A DNA stretch of 64,000 nt from Baylisascaris procyonis (GCA_037389465.1 JAZARR010000077.1:496001-560000); one strand, 5' to 3'; positions 46,881 through 62,813 are shown, numbered from the stretch's first letter. Translations and numbers: made by a program. The notes: generated from the sequence alone by a model not told the origin.

Positions 46881-49300
46881 CACCAGCATCGCCATTTTCA
46901 TACAGTTCAGATGAATGTTTTGTTAATTTAGCGTAGCACATGTTAGCTGTGGACGATAAAGGTAGAAGTATCTGAAACATTTTTATGCAGATTTTTATTT
47001 CTTTGCAAGAGCTCATTATGATGACGTCATTCGCATGTCCACCTATGTGTATGCGTTCGTCTATCCGGTTATCTCAACTCAGGAAGCGCGAGATGCTGCC
47101 GTAAGTAGTTCAGAATTTGTGCGGTCGATCTGTTTCACTAGCCAGTTTCACTGATTTCGTGTATTGGGCAACACCGACGTGCTAGACGAAAACGCAAAGA
47201 CTTGTATCGTTTCAAATTTCTTCACATATCCCTCCTTTTCTCTGTCTCATCTGAATTACGGTGTCCAAGATGCCTTCGTAAACTCATCGTTCTAAAACCC
47301 TCCCTGTTTTCTTTCCTTATGATATGCGCATTTGAGCGCTTATACATGGATTAGTGTTTTCTTGAATCATGTGCTGCTTGTTTGGTCAGTGGTCTTCAAA
47401 CGAATGAGGGTGGTCTAAATACAAGGTAATGCTGTCTATGCAGATTTTTCACCACTGTACTGGTCCAGGGTCGCACTCAGATCAATTTTGTTTCCTGGAC
47501 ATGCCCGGAAAGCAGTTTTTATCTTACAGTTTAAGGAAGTAGCCGTAAATGTTCAGATGATCGGAGATAATTTATGCGGCCCCTAGTTCACCGTTCTATT
47601 CCCCGACTATCTCAGGCTACGTTTAGCTGTTGTCTTGAGGGACCCATTCATAAGGATTTAAGGTGCATCAGCTAGCCTCTCCACTTACTTTTTATCTTTT
47701 CATTTATGACTCTTTTCCAAACAATGTGCCAAAAGAAATTCACTTACCTCGCTATTCTCATTTGCTGTGTTATTCAGACTATTTTCTGACACAGTGCTTC
47801 ATTCTTTTTGTTCTTCACCTTCTCCTTTCCAAAGAAAGCACTATAAATAGATACGTGCGTTATCTAATAGGGCTGGCTGTTCCTACAGCGTTAACGGGAA
47901 ATTCATTCGAGAATTTCAAACAAATTTTCATATAGGTCATTTGAAGCTCTGATTATGTGAATTATTAGGAAGCCGTAGCAAGTGGTACTCGCCTAAGCAT
48001 ACCTAGCGTAGACATACTAGAAGCTGCTGGTATGATTTGTTATTTGTTGGCTGAACTATCTTTTTATACTAAATAAATAGCTGCAATGGCTTATTGATAT
48101 GTCTATGATTGATTACATCTATAGCAGCCCATTATTTTTGCTCGAAATGAGCGTTTGTTGTAAGACGTGTCGAAAGCAATACCAGTTCAATTAACCATGT
48201 GTCTATTATCTCGAGTCGCTGTAGATTTTCTGAGTGTGTTGCACAGCTCGGGCGGTGGAGTGAAATTTAAGTTTGTTCAATCTGGTGCAGGTCAAGACGC
48301 AGGTCGGATGCAGAAAAATAGGCAGCTTGTTTTGGAAGAATGCGCACAACATTCCTTAGTTTTTGTTATTATTTTTTAATTTTTTTAACAATGTCAGTTT
48401 TTGTTTCCTGATAATGTGGTCGTGCGCTTTTAGTGTCTGCACCCTTGCGAATTCCACTTTTCTATTTCGTTCTGTCCCTTTTCATCATTGTGTAACTACA
48501 GATTGTGTTTTGCATAAATGTTAGTTCACCTCCATATTTCTTTTTCCTTTACAATTTTCTTTCCCCGCTACAGCTTTATTCCATTGTACTAGGCCAGTTA
48601 AGTTACTGTTGACGAGCACAATCTTCCAGAGAGCGTAGTAGTGACATATTTGCTTCCTTAAATAGAACATCGTATTTCGAAACATACAGGAAAGTAGAAA
48701 GAATATCCCACTTCTTCATCCGACCCGTTTTAGAAAGAGGCACTGGGTTGTCGTGATTGTTCAGTTCTCATCCGATTAGAATACTGAGGTGTTAGGTAAG
48801 ACGCTAGTCGGTGCAACCTCCTGCATGCTCCTCGTTTGATCTTCTATTGAATATTCTACAGTGAAAGCTTTTACGTATGAGTGTTTTGATTGCGACCTCG
48901 GCTGAAACCGTAATTCGCTAAAACCAACGAATCCGTCATGGAAGTAATTTATCAATCCGCCTCTGATGCTTCATCAGTTTCATTTCAAGTCAGTTAAGCT
49001 TTGACTAAGGAAGAAGCCGTCGATAATTTTTCCATTGTAAATTTATAAAATCAAGTGCGGGAATCTAATTTTCGTTAAGAAAAGAGCGATTTTCATTCTT
49101 CACATCACATTTTCAATTTATCTTGGATACTGGAGTGTTGCTGCGCATGAACTTGAGAGAAGGATTGAATTTTGCGTCACTGATCAACAATTGTTTTAGT
49201 TAGTATTTCAATTTGGATCATTATTCGCTCAGAATTAGTTGCTTTCTCATTCAGAATTCAGTTTTAATAAGGAAAAGAATCTTGCAAACCATTTGATGTC

Positions 49301-49336
49301 GTCGTCCAAGCCTATCACGTCGTCCAAATCTATGAC
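49301..49336 (+). repeat. Two imperfect 18-base tandem copies
   Basis: GTCGTCCAAGCCTATCAC is followed directly by GTCGTCCAAATCTATGAC, three differences in 18 bases. Confidence 0.85.
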
Positions 49337-50325
49337 TTTCAGATTATATATAGGAAACGTTTTGTCTCAGTCTAATGTGTTCTTTTCCAACACCAGAAGA
49401 AAGTGAATGTTTTCTCTGATCACCTTACGATGTTGTTCTGAATGAGATGTGGATGTTGATGATGACTGCATTTCATGAGCGTCATTATATTCACTTAGTA
49501 TGTGGACGTTTCTTCTTTACTCAGAAGGTTCTGTTCAGTGGAAGGTTTGTTGTACTCAGCGGCTGTCATCACAATCTAACCAACTTGGATGCTCCAGTTG
49601 CGATTGAGCGTGAGTTAGGCATAAGCAACACCTACTAGCACGCTAAGAGCCAACACTGCGTTACGCTCGCAATTAGGGCAGTTTGTGGTGATCATATTAC
49701 GCTATTTCGTATATAATATCTTTTCCTGCTGAGTTGCACGCCTAATTGATGGGAAACTCAATTTCTATGAAGCAAGGCGCAGCTTATATTTGGTTTGCTG
49801 CAAAACAATCCGCAAACAATACACGCTTCGCTGAATTTCACTCCATTTCTCGAAATCTGCGTTCTACAGTCTTTACCTCGTTCACAAAAGTGATATGGTG
49901 TCTAACTTTTTGGCGCATGATAACTATTCGTTGGGTTCCTTTCTTAGCAACCATTTTGAAGGACATGAGCAGTGCCAACATGGTGAGATGCTATGCCCGG
50001 GTTCTCGAGACGAACCACTGAATGAAGTAGCTGCCTGAATTCTTTTCGTTTGTGTAAGATGAATCGTCGAAGAATGCAAGTGAAATTAAGCAACCCATCG
50101 GAATGTTGTATTTCGTTTAAGCTATATGAAATTAGCCTGTTAATATACGTCGATAGTGAGTGGGTCTAATGACCCCCTATCAGCAAATGTGCACTGAGGT
50201 CATTAATTAGGGTGTTTTTTTCGAAACTGCTAATTCTAGAACAAAGCGTGAAGGGCAGAGTTTGTATCGTATACTGATGAACATATAACTTATTGCGTCT
50301 TTCGTTTATTTCTCCCTATAACCTG

Positions 50326-50330
50326 ATATA

Positions 50331-50422
<92 letters not shown>

Positions 50423-50443
50423 TATATATGTATATATATGTAC

Positions 50444-50486
<43 letters not shown>
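50326..50486 (+). repeat. (TA)n microsatellite
   Basis: A 161-base TA tract. The longest uninterrupted part (50337-50416) is 40 TA units. The 3' part is broken by GTG, GTA and TACA interruptions. Such a self-complementary tract can extrude as a cruciform. Confidence 0.97.
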
Positions 50487-52196
50487 CGCGAATTAGTAAT
50501 TTATAACCGTGTTATAATTCCCGTTCAGCTGACATAGCCGAAATTCATCAAGTGTTGTGAATTCTTCACCACCGAATTTCCTGGCTTTTGAGCGTTTTGG
50601 TAGCAATTAATATGCATGTGTTGCGATTGCATTGATCTTTGCTTCTTGCAAAGAAAAACATTTTCGAAATTTAGACGTTGAAGTGATGGTTCTCTAGAGC
50701 GAAATGCTCCTGCAGAAAATCGCCTAAGTCATATCTGTAGCTGCGGATATGAGTTATTTTACTACGTTATCGAAAAAAATCGTTTTGCAAATTTTTTTTT
50801 CACAAAGAAAATCGACAAATCCGTCGCATTGTTCAGTAGAAGTGAGCTTCTTTATGGGAATGGAACTATGGCACTAATTAGCTGAAGCTGTGGAGAATCT
50901 GAAAGCAGCTGCATGTGTTGGGCGTTACTATAAGAACAGGAAATAATTTTCTTGTGTTGTTGACAAAAATCACCTGCTTCTCACCACTCATTGAAACACT
51001 TTAGCCTAGGCAATATGACTTTTGCTTTACTTTTTTTGATTTGTGGTGGAAACTTTGAGAAAGATGACGACTGAAGTTTTTCAGTTTGCATTGGAGGTGG
51101 TCAAAAGGTCTTTAACGAGTTATTGTAATTAGTCTAACATCATTTTAAGACGCTCGCGGAAAATAAGTGGACTGCAGTCACTGGGATAAATATCGTGGGA
51201 AATTGATTAATGAGCCGATCTCGGATGTCGTTCCTTAGCGAGTTTTCTGCTAGGAAGGTTATGAAGACTTCCTTGAAGAGTAATTTGAACTTTTCATCGC
51301 CCCGATTGCCACCTTTTTTGAAAACTCGAAATGTCCTGTTTCCGGTATGAACTGTTATATATTTATTCAATTTAATAATACAATTGAGCGAATTTGTTGA
51401 AAGTTGTGTGATGGATACCCGCTAGCTAGGTCTAAAGTCCCTCTGAAGAAATGACAGCTGCGGAGGTAGGTTTCTAGTCAAGGATGTAGCTTTCATCCGA
51501 TTTGAGCTGTGTCTAAACTGGTTATTCGCCAGTGATGTATACTCCCGATGTCGATTAGCACATGACCTCAAGTTCGTATATGACAAGTGCTTTATGTCGC
51601 TTGCACAATTCTAATCTGCTACGCGATACGAAAAATGGACATTGAGGCCAAGGTATGACAAGACCGAAGTATCCTTTAATACTGAAATCAATACAACTTT
51701 TTGCTGCGATGAGGATAAGAGTAGCTAAGGATTCAACTAACTATAACGGGTTGCAAACGTTGCAGCTGTCTATCCCATTCGGCGAGAAAATCATTACTCG
51801 ACCCATCCATCCTTTGATATAGCGACGAATGGGACTGACGAAGCGGAATTTCGCTCCGTGCATCCAACTTGATTAGAGACAATGTGTGAACAAAAAACGA
51901 TGCTTGCCATGAAGTGTGCCGTTTTAATATGTGCCGCAAAACACAACGCTATCATGTTTATTGCACACTGGCGCAGTTAAAAGCTGATGAATGCTTTGTA
52001 CGCAACGATGAACGTATCCGGCGTCCACTCGTGGGGTAGCGCCTTTTTAACCAAACCAGACTTTCGCACTTTACAACACAAGCTCGCTTTTATTATATAC
52101 TGAAATGTCTGCGAAGAGAGGTTTCGAGTCGAACATTTTAATCTGAGGCTTCAAGGAGCATTTGATATGAGAGCTTATAGAGAAAACTTAATTTGA
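50487..52196. other. No gene recognised
   Basis: Nothing is supported. A donor-like GCGGAG|GTAGGT lies near 51466 without a good upstream frame. Confidence 0.45.
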
Positions 52197-52374
52197 AGAT
52201 TTGTGAAACAAGGGATTTCGGAAGGATATAAGAGCTCGATAGAGTTCATAGCATTGGTGAAAAATGGTAGGTTTCTGAAGTATGAAGCTTTGGCATTTCA
52301 ATTTTCTGAAAATAGCTCAGTCTTCATAATATACCGTCTTGTTCACGATGGGGAGCAATGCCGACATATTCGAG
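52197..52374 (+). CDS. Candidate exon ending at GAG|GTGAGA
   Basis: An open plus-strand frame without any methionine codon runs from about 52197 to 52610 (137 codons including the stop). A consensus donor (ATTCGAG|GTGAGATC) at 52374/52375 cuts it, leaving about 59 codons (it includes SIEFIALVKNGRFLKYEALA and SSVFIIYRLVHDGEQC). The absence of Met fits an internal exon. The acceptor side is weak, and the product is not recognised. Confidence 0.2.
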
Positions 52375-53469
52375 GTGAGATCTATTCAGGAGGTGCACAT
52401 GGCAACCGTCATAGGAAATACCACTGGATCTATCAAAGTGGGAGAACGAAGGATGAGGGGATTATCGGAAGCCAAAATGAAGCTACGTGCAAATCAATAG
52501 ATGAAAAATTAGCAATTCATGGAATACGAGAAATTTTTTTCCGTGACTGCTGTTTGCCTTTTTTCCGCATTTTTGCATCTCGTTTTCACAACTCGCAATT
52601 AACTGTATAGTCGTCAAAGAAAATCGTTCATACCAACCTTATTTCTTTGCTTTTTGCAATAGAGGATGCACATACGTGATATTGATAACCTGGATTCTGA
52701 GTTTGATTTTGATGAGCGCGAAAACTGAAAAAAGAGTTCACACGACTGCCGAAATCATAAACTATGGCAACATGAGTATCTGAAACAAAGAAAACCTTAT
52801 TTGAAATTCTTTTTCGCTTGATCTTCACAATTTGCTGGAACTCGATGGGCGTTTCTTTGTAATCATTAGATAAATGAGGCTTCCCTTTCTAGCGGGAATA
52901 AGGATTCAGCTCTTTGTTTACTGTCCTATATGGTGACTGGAAGAATGCAACTTATTCCTCACTTATTCTACGTATCATTATGGAACCAACGTACTGAATT
53001 ATCCCACTTTTCTTTTAGCGTTAGATTTTTGTGTTTGCAATTCATGCCCTCCTTAAATGGACTTTTCTGCCGCATGAAATTTGCTATGCTGCAGCTGTCG
53101 CTTGTTCTGCTGTAAGTTTTCGGCCATCACACCTGTGCTTATGTCCTTCTGCGCTCCTTCGATTATCTTCGTGACGTATATATTTGGGTGTGCACTAATC
53201 TCTTGTCGATCAACGAAACTCATGTTTTGTGAAACGTTTATTCATTCCTGTGCATTCGGTTTATTCATTGGGTGGTCTTGGTGCCGTTCGAATTAGGAGT
53301 CTTCATATAGAAAAGAAATTCCACTACGAACGCAAATCTCATTTTGACTTAGAAAAGACGTTGGCCCAAGTTCTTTCTAAAATGAAGTAGTATGAGAACA
53401 CTGATTCTCTGTACAACTGGAGTTGTGACTCCTCTGATCATTTTCAAGCAGCTAACGTTGGCAGATTCC
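52375..53469. other. No gene recognised
   Basis: The continuation of the previous open frame to 52610 and then AT-rich sequence. Nothing is supported. Confidence 0.4.
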
Positions 53470-54240
53470 TTTGAGAATTTGAAAAGACTGAATACAGAAT
53501 TTCTCATCCTTCAGTTATTAAACCCCTTCTCTTTCTTGTTTATATAAATCACCTTCCTGAAATCCTCCCTCATGATTGTAAGTGCTTAGTTTTCGCTGAT
53601 GACATCAAGATACTCACCTTCTCTAGCAGCCTATAGAACATCTTTCACACCACTGATCACTGGTCTTGCGCATGGCTATTCCATTTGATAGTCAAACGAT
53701 TCTCATTGCTCTCGAACGTAACAATTCAAACAGTCCGCTTAGCAACGATCTCCTTGTATCAACTTCGTCATTCAGAGAATGTTGCAATTAGTCACACATT
53801 CAGCTTCCATTAGCATATCTGCAACACTGTAAATGACGCAGATAAATGAGGTCGGTTATCTTGCGCAATTTCACCTTCAGAAAACTTTCTTTGTTGACTA
53901 AACCGCTAAGGTTTGCATCCGAGGAATTCTCGAGTACGCTTGCCAGTCGTGGTCTGCACTGGATGTCCAAAGCGATATTCGTTCCATACGCCCCAAGTGA
54001 CAGTGTTACCGTAAGCGATTTAGGCGTCAGAAATTGTGAAAAGTTGTCTTCAAAGATTTTGCTGTTTGGCGACTGCGCGGTTGTTTGTGGTCTTGTATTG
54101 CGCGTTCTTTTCATTTGGAGTATGAAACAACCGTTCTGCTCTTCTCTTAATATTGAAACGAAAGCTGTTTCTACTTTTGGCCTATTCTACCTAACCCGTA
54201 TACTGCGAGTCATCCCGATATGCAGCATACCATAAAATAA
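53470..54240 (+). mobile_element. Second degenerate non-LTR retrotransposon (FADD-type RT fragment)
   Basis: Around 53500-53640 one frame reads RTEYRISHPSVIKPLLFLVY, then INHLPEILPHDC, then the catalytic box FADDIKI (FADD at 53592-53603). This is followed by WSCAWLFHL in the thumb region, and DLGV at 54017-54028 in another frame. Order and spacing match the reverse transcriptase of CR1/Jockey-type LINEs. Stops and frameshifts show it is dead; the 5' part and the endonuclease are missing. The box (FADD) and surrounding residues differ from the YADD copy at 23.9-25.6 kb, so this is a different lineage. Boundaries are uncertain, especially on the right. Confidence 0.72.
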
Positions 54241-54434
54241 CTTAAAGAGTGCTAAGCGAACTAGCGCAACCCGACGTGATAGCACAAACACCGATAGATC
54301 GTTTTTTGCGGCAATGAAATTATTATTGTTTTAAGTTTCTCATCGAGTGGATCCATTGCCTTGCAAACGCAACTGCCTCCCTTCATGCTGCTCTTCCTGA
54401 GCGCAAATTTAGTGAGGCGAGCGCGAAGAACATG

Positions 54435-54438
<4 letters not shown>
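54241..54438. other. Spacer between LINE remnant and array
   Basis: About 200 bases of unique sequence leading into the AT run. They may be the 3' end of the LINE copy, but I see no diagnostic tail. Confidence 0.4.

Positions 54439-54476
<38 letters not shown>
54439..54476 (+). repeat. (AT)19, left edge of the compound array
   Basis: Thirty-eight uninterrupted bases of AT. This is the first element of the simple-repeat region that fills the rest of the window. Confidence 0.98.
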
Positions 54477-54479
<3 letters not shown>

Positions 54480-54556
54480 TTCGTACGTAACATGCATACA
54501 TATATACATAAATGCATGCACAAATACCTGCATACATACATGCGTTATACATGCAC
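54477..54556 (+). repeat. Diverged ACAT-like transition zone
   Basis: Irregular CATACATA, TGCATGCA and ACCTGCATAC words form a mutated ACAT tract between the AT run and the perfect tetramer array. It is the only visibly decayed part of the array. Confidence 0.8.
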
Positions 54557-56573
54557 ACATACATACATACATACATACATACATACATACATACATACAT
54601 ACATACATACATACATACATACATACATACATACATACATACATACATACATACATACATACATACATACATACATACATACATACATACATACATACAT
54701 ACATACATACATACATACATACATACATACATACATACATACATACATACATACATACATACATACATACATACATACATACATACATACATACATACAT
54801 ACATACATACATACATACATACATACATACATACATACATACATACATACATACATACATACATACATACATACATACATACATACATACATACATACAT
54901 ACATACATACATACATACATACATACATACATACATACATACATACATACATACATACATACATACATACATACATACATACATACATACATACATACAT
55001 ACATACATACATACATACATACATACATACATACATACATACATACATACATACATACATACATACATACATACATACATACATACATACATACATACAT
55101 ACATACATACATACATACATACATACATACATACATACATACATACATACATACATACATACATACATACATACATACATACATACATACATACATACAT
55201 ACATACATACATACATACATACATACATACATACATACATACATACATACATACATACATACATACATACATACATACATACATACATACATACATACAT
55301 ACATACATACATACATACATACATACATACATACATACATACATACATACATACATACATACATACATACATACATACATACATACATACATACATACAT
55401 ACATACATACATACATACATACATACATACATACATACATACATACATACATACATACATACATACATACATACATACATACATACATACATACATACAT
55501 ACATACATACATACATACATACATACATACATACATACATACATACATACATACATACATACATACATACATACATACATACATACATACATACATACAT
55601 ACATACATACATACATACATACATACATACATACATACATACATACATACATACATACATACATACATACATACATACATACATACATACATACATACAT
55701 ACATACATACATACATACATACATACATACATACATACATACATACATACATACATACATACATACATACATACATACATACATACATACATACATACAT
55801 ACATACATACATACATACATACATACATACATACATACATACATACATACATACATACATACATACATACATACATACATACATACATACATACATACAT
55901 ACATACATACATACATACATACATACATACATACATACATACATACATACATACATACATACATACATACATACATACATACATACATACATACATACAT
56001 ACATACATACATACATACATACATACATACATACATACATACATACATACATACATACATACATACATACATACATACATACATACATACATACATACAT
56101 ACATACATACATACATACATACATACATACATACATACATACATACATACATACATACATACATACATACATACATACATACATACATACATACATACAT
56201 ACATACATACATACATACATACATACATACATACATACATACATACATACATACATACATACATACATACATACATACATACATACATACATACATACAT
56301 ACATACATACATACATACATACATACATACATACATACATACATACATACATACATACATACATACATACATACATACATACATACATACATACATACAT
56401 ACATACATACATACATACATACATACATACATACATACATACATACATACATACATACATACATACATACATACATACATACATACATACATACATACAT
56501 ACATACATACATACATACATACATACATACATACATACATACATACATACATACATACATACATACATACATA
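54557..56573 (+). repeat. (ACAT)n tetranucleotide array, about 504 copies
   Basis: A 2,017-base tract of ACAT with no interruption visible on reading. It produces stop-free artefactual frames in all directions (Tyr-Ile-His-Thr repeats on plus, Met-Tyr-Val-Cys on minus). It is the simplest block of the compound array. Confidence 0.98.
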
Positions 56574-58718
56574 ACATACATACATAACATACATACATAA
56601 CATACATACATAACATACATACATAACATACATACATAACATACATACATAACATACATACATAACATACATACATAACATACATACATAACATACATAC
56701 ATAACATACATACATAACATACATACATAACATACATACATAACATACATACATAACATACATACATAACATACATACATAACATACATACATAACATAC
56801 ATACATAACATACATACATAACATACATACATAACATACATACATAACATACATACATAACATACATACATAACATACATACATAACATACATACATAAC
56901 ATACATACATAACATACATACATAACATACATACATAACATACATACATAACATACATACATAACATACATACATAACATACATACATAACATACATACA
57001 TAACATACATACATAACATACATACATAACATACATACATAACATACATACATAACATACATACATAACATACATACATAACATACATACATAACATACA
57101 TACATAACATACATACATAACATACATACATAACATACATACATAACATACATACATAACATACATACATAACATACATACATAACATACATACATAACA
57201 TACATACATAACATACATACATAACATACATACATAACATACATACATAACATACATACATAACATACATACATAACATACATACATAACATACATACAT
57301 AACATACATACATAACATACATACATAACATACATACATAACATACATACATAACATACATACATAACATACATACATAACATACATACATAACATACAT
57401 ACATAACATACATACATAACATACATACATAACATACATACATAACATACATACATAACATACATACATAACATACATACATAACATACATACATAACAT
57501 ACATACATAACATACATACATAACATACATACATAACATACATACATAACATACATACATAACATACATACATAACATACATACATAACATACATACATA
57601 ACATACATACATAACATACATACATAACATACATACATAACATACATACATAACATACATACATAACATACATACATAACATACATACATAACATACATA
57701 CATAACATACATACATAACATACATACATAACATACATACATAACATACATACATAACATACATACATAACATACATACATAACATACATACATAACATA
57801 CATACATAACATACATACATAACATACATACATAACATACATACATAACATACATACATAACATACATACATAACATACATACATAACATACATACATAA
57901 CATACATACATAACATACATACATAACATACATACATAACATACATACATAACATACATACATAACATACATACATAACATACATACATAACATACATAC
58001 ATAACATACATACATAACATACATACATAACATACATACATAACATACATACATAACATACATACATAACATACATACATAACATACATACATAACATAC
58101 ATACATAACATACATACATAACATACATACATAACATACATACATAACATACATACATAACATACATACATAACATACATACATAACATACATACATAAC
58201 ATACATACATAACATACATACATAACATACATACATAACATACATACATAACATACATACATAACATACATACATAACATACATACATAACATACATACA
58301 TAACATACATACATAACATACATACATAACATACATACATAACATACATACATAACATACATACATAACATACATACATAACATACATACATAACATACA
58401 TACATAACATACATACATAACATACATACATAACATACATACATAACATACATACATAACATACATACATAACATACATACATAACATACATACATAACA
58501 TACATACATAACATACATACATAACATACATACATAACATACATACATAACATACATACATAACATACATACATAACATACATACATAACATACATACAT
58601 AACATACATACATAACATACATACATAACATACATACATAACATACATACATAACATACATACATAACATACATACATAACATACATACATAACATACAT
58701 ACATAACATACATACATA
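56574..58718 (+). repeat. 13-base tandem array, 165 copies
   Basis: The unit is AACATACATACAT, that is three ACAT plus one extra A. The AA marker first occurs at 56573-56574 and last at 58718-58719. The distance, 2,145 bases, equals exactly 165 x 13, so there is no net insertion or deletion in the block. The unit evidently arose from the neighbouring tetramer by a single-base insertion followed by amplification in steps of 13. Confidence 0.98.
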
Positions 58719-58781
58719 ACATACATACATACATACCATACATACCATACATACCATACATACCATACATACCATACATAC
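58719..58781 (+). repeat. Junction: ACAT stub and 9-base repeat CCATACATA
   Basis: After about four tetramers, the CC marker recurs at 58736, 58745, 58754, 58763, 58772 and 58781, a period of nine. The unit CCATACATA is two tetramers plus one C. Only about five to six copies exist. Confidence 0.95.
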
Positions 58782-60401
58782 CATACATTACATACATACC
58801 ATACATTACATACATACCATACATTACATACATACCATACATTACATACATACCATACATTACATACATACCATACATTACATACATACCATACATTACA
58901 TACATACCATACATTACATACATACCATACATTACATACATACCATACATTACATACATACCATACATTACATACATACCATACATTACATACATACCAT
59001 ACATTACATACATACCATACATTACATACATACCATACATTACATACATACCATACATTACATACATACCATACATTACATACATACCATACATTACATA
59101 CATACCATACATTACATACATACCATACATTACATACATACCATACATTACATACATACCATACATTACATACATACCATACATTACATACATACCATAC
59201 ATTACATACATACCATACATTACATACATACCATACATTACATACATACCATACATTACATACATACCATACATTACATACATACCATACATTACATACA
59301 TACCATACATTACATACATACCATACATTACATACATACCATACATTACATACATACCATACATTACATACATACCATACATTACATACATACCATACAT
59401 TACATACATACCATACATTACATACATACCATACATTACATACATACCATACATTACATACATACCATACATTACATACATACCATACATTACATACATA
59501 CCATACATTACATACATACCATACATTACATACATACCATACATTACATACATACCATACATTACATACATACCATACATTACATACATACCATACATTA
59601 CATACATACCATACATTACATACATACCATACATTACATACATACCATACATTACATACATACCATACATTACATACATACCATACATTACATACATACC
59701 ATACATTACATACATACCATACATTACATACATACCATACATTACATACATACCATACATTACATACATACCATACATTACATACATACCATACATTACA
59801 TACATACCATACATTACATACATACCATACATTACATACATACCATACATTACATACATACCATACATTACATACATACCATACATTACATACATACCAT
59901 ACATTACATACATACCATACATTACATACATACCATACATTACATACATACCATACATTACATACATACCATACATTACATACATACCATACATTACATA
60001 CATACCATACATTACATACATACCATACATTACATACATACCATACATTACATACATACCATACATTACATACATACCATACATTACATACATACCATAC
60101 ATTACATACATACCATACATTACATACATACCATACATTACATACATACCATACATTACATACATACCATACATTACATACATACCATACATTACATACA
60201 TACCATACATTACATACATACCATACATTACATACATACCATACATTACATACATACCATACATTACATACATACCATACATTACATACATACCATACAT
60301 TACATACATACCATACATTACATACATACCATACATTACATACATACCATACATTACATACATACCATACATTACATACATACCATACATTACATACATA
60401 C

Positions 60402-60491
60402 CATACGTTACATACATACCATACGTTACATACATACCATACGTTACATACATACCATACGTTACATACATACCATACGTTACATACATAC
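60402..60491 (+). repeat. Run of five variant 18-mers (A to G at unit position 7)
   Basis: Five consecutive units (G at 60407, 60425, 60443, 60461 and 60479) read CCATACGTT instead of CCATACATT. These are the only G residues on the plus strand in the whole array from 54557 on. Units on both sides are the standard type. Confidence 0.95.
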
Positions 60492-62813
60492 CATACATTA
60501 CATACATACCATACATTACATACATACCATACATTACATACATACCATACATTACATACATACCATACATTACATACATACCATACATTACATACATACC
60601 ATACATTACATACATACCATACATTACATACATACCATACATTACATACATACCATACATTACATACATACCATACATTACATACATACCATACATTACA
60701 TACATACCATACATTACATACATACCATACATTACATACATACCATACATTACATACATACCATACATTACATACATACCATACATTACATACATACCAT
60801 ACATTACATACATACCATACATTACATACATACCATACATTACATACATACCATACATTACATACATACCATACATTACATACATACCATACATTACATA
60901 CATACCATACATTACATACATACCATACATTACATACATACCATACATTACATACATACCATACATTACATACATACCATACATTACATACATACCATAC
61001 ATTACATACATACCATACATTACATACATACCATACATTACATACATACCATACATTACATACATACCATACATTACATACATACCATACATTACATACA
61101 TACCATACATTACATACATACCATACATTACATACATACCATACATTACATACATACCATACATTACATACATACCATACATTACATACATACCATACAT
61201 TACATACATACCATACATTACATACATACCATACATTACATACATACCATACATTACATACATACCATACATTACATACATACCATACATTACATACATA
61301 CCATACATTACATACATACCATACATTACATACATACCATACATTACATACATACCATACATTACATACATACCATACATTACATACATACCATACATTA
61401 CATACATACCATACATTACATACATACCATACATTACATACATACCATACATTACATACATACCATACATTACATACATACCATACATTACATACATACC
61501 ATACATTACATACATACCATACATTACATACATACCATACATTACATACATACCATACATTACATACATACCATACATTACATACATACCATACATTACA
61601 TACATACCATACATTACATACATACCATACATTACATACATACCATACATTACATACATACCATACATTACATACATACCATACATTACATACATACCAT
61701 ACATTACATACATACCATACATTACATACATACCATACATTACATACATACCATACATTACATACATACCATACATTACATACATACCATACATTACATA
61801 CATACCATACATTACATACATACCATACATTACATACATACCATACATTACATACATACCATACATTACATACATACCATACATTACATACATACCATAC
61901 ATTACATACATACCATACATTACATACATACCATACATTACATACATACCATACATTACATACATACCATACATTACATACATACCATACATTACATACA
62001 TACCATACATTACATACATACCATACATTACATACATACCATACATTACATACATACCATACATTACATACATACCATACATTACATACATACCATACAT
62101 TACATACATACCATACATTACATACATACCATACATTACATACATACCATACATTACATACATACCATACATTACATACATACCATACATTACATACATA
62201 CCATACATTACATACATACCATACATTACATACATACCATACATTACATACATACCATACATTACATACATACCATACATTACATACATACCATACATTA
62301 CATACATACCATACATTACATACATACCATACATTACATACATACCATACATTACATACATACCATACATTACATACATACCATACATTACATACATACC
62401 ATACATTACATACATACCATACATTACATACATACCATACATTACATACATACCATACATTACATACATACCATACATTACATACATACCATACATTACA
62501 TACATACCATACATTACATACATACCATACATTACATACATACCATACATTACATACATACCATACATTACATACATACCATACATTACATACATACCAT
62601 ACATTACATACATACCATACATTACATACATACCATACATTACATACATACCATACATTACATACATACCATACATTACATACATACCATACATTACATA
62701 CATACCATACATTACATACATACCATACATTACATACATACCATACATTACATACATACCATACATTACATACATACCATACATTACATACATACCATAC
62801 ATTACATACATAC

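Larger units (their letters stand above)
43099..50325. other. Long gene-poor stretch
   Basis: Over 7 kb without a recognised gene. Minor repeats at 46844-46880 and 49301-49336 are listed separately. Frames of 90-110 codons (45869-46201, 46498-46803, 47663-47935 and 49746-50021, all plus) lack a clear splice context. 48380-49446 is AT-rich with no reported frame above 60 codons. Confidence 0.45.

Noticed and set aside
1..53470. Most open frames of 60-146 codons
   Set aside because: With about 6% stop codons by composition, roughly ten stop-to-stop frames above 100 codons are expected by chance in 54 kb. Many of the observed ones start at GTG or TTG, overlap others and show no family motifs.
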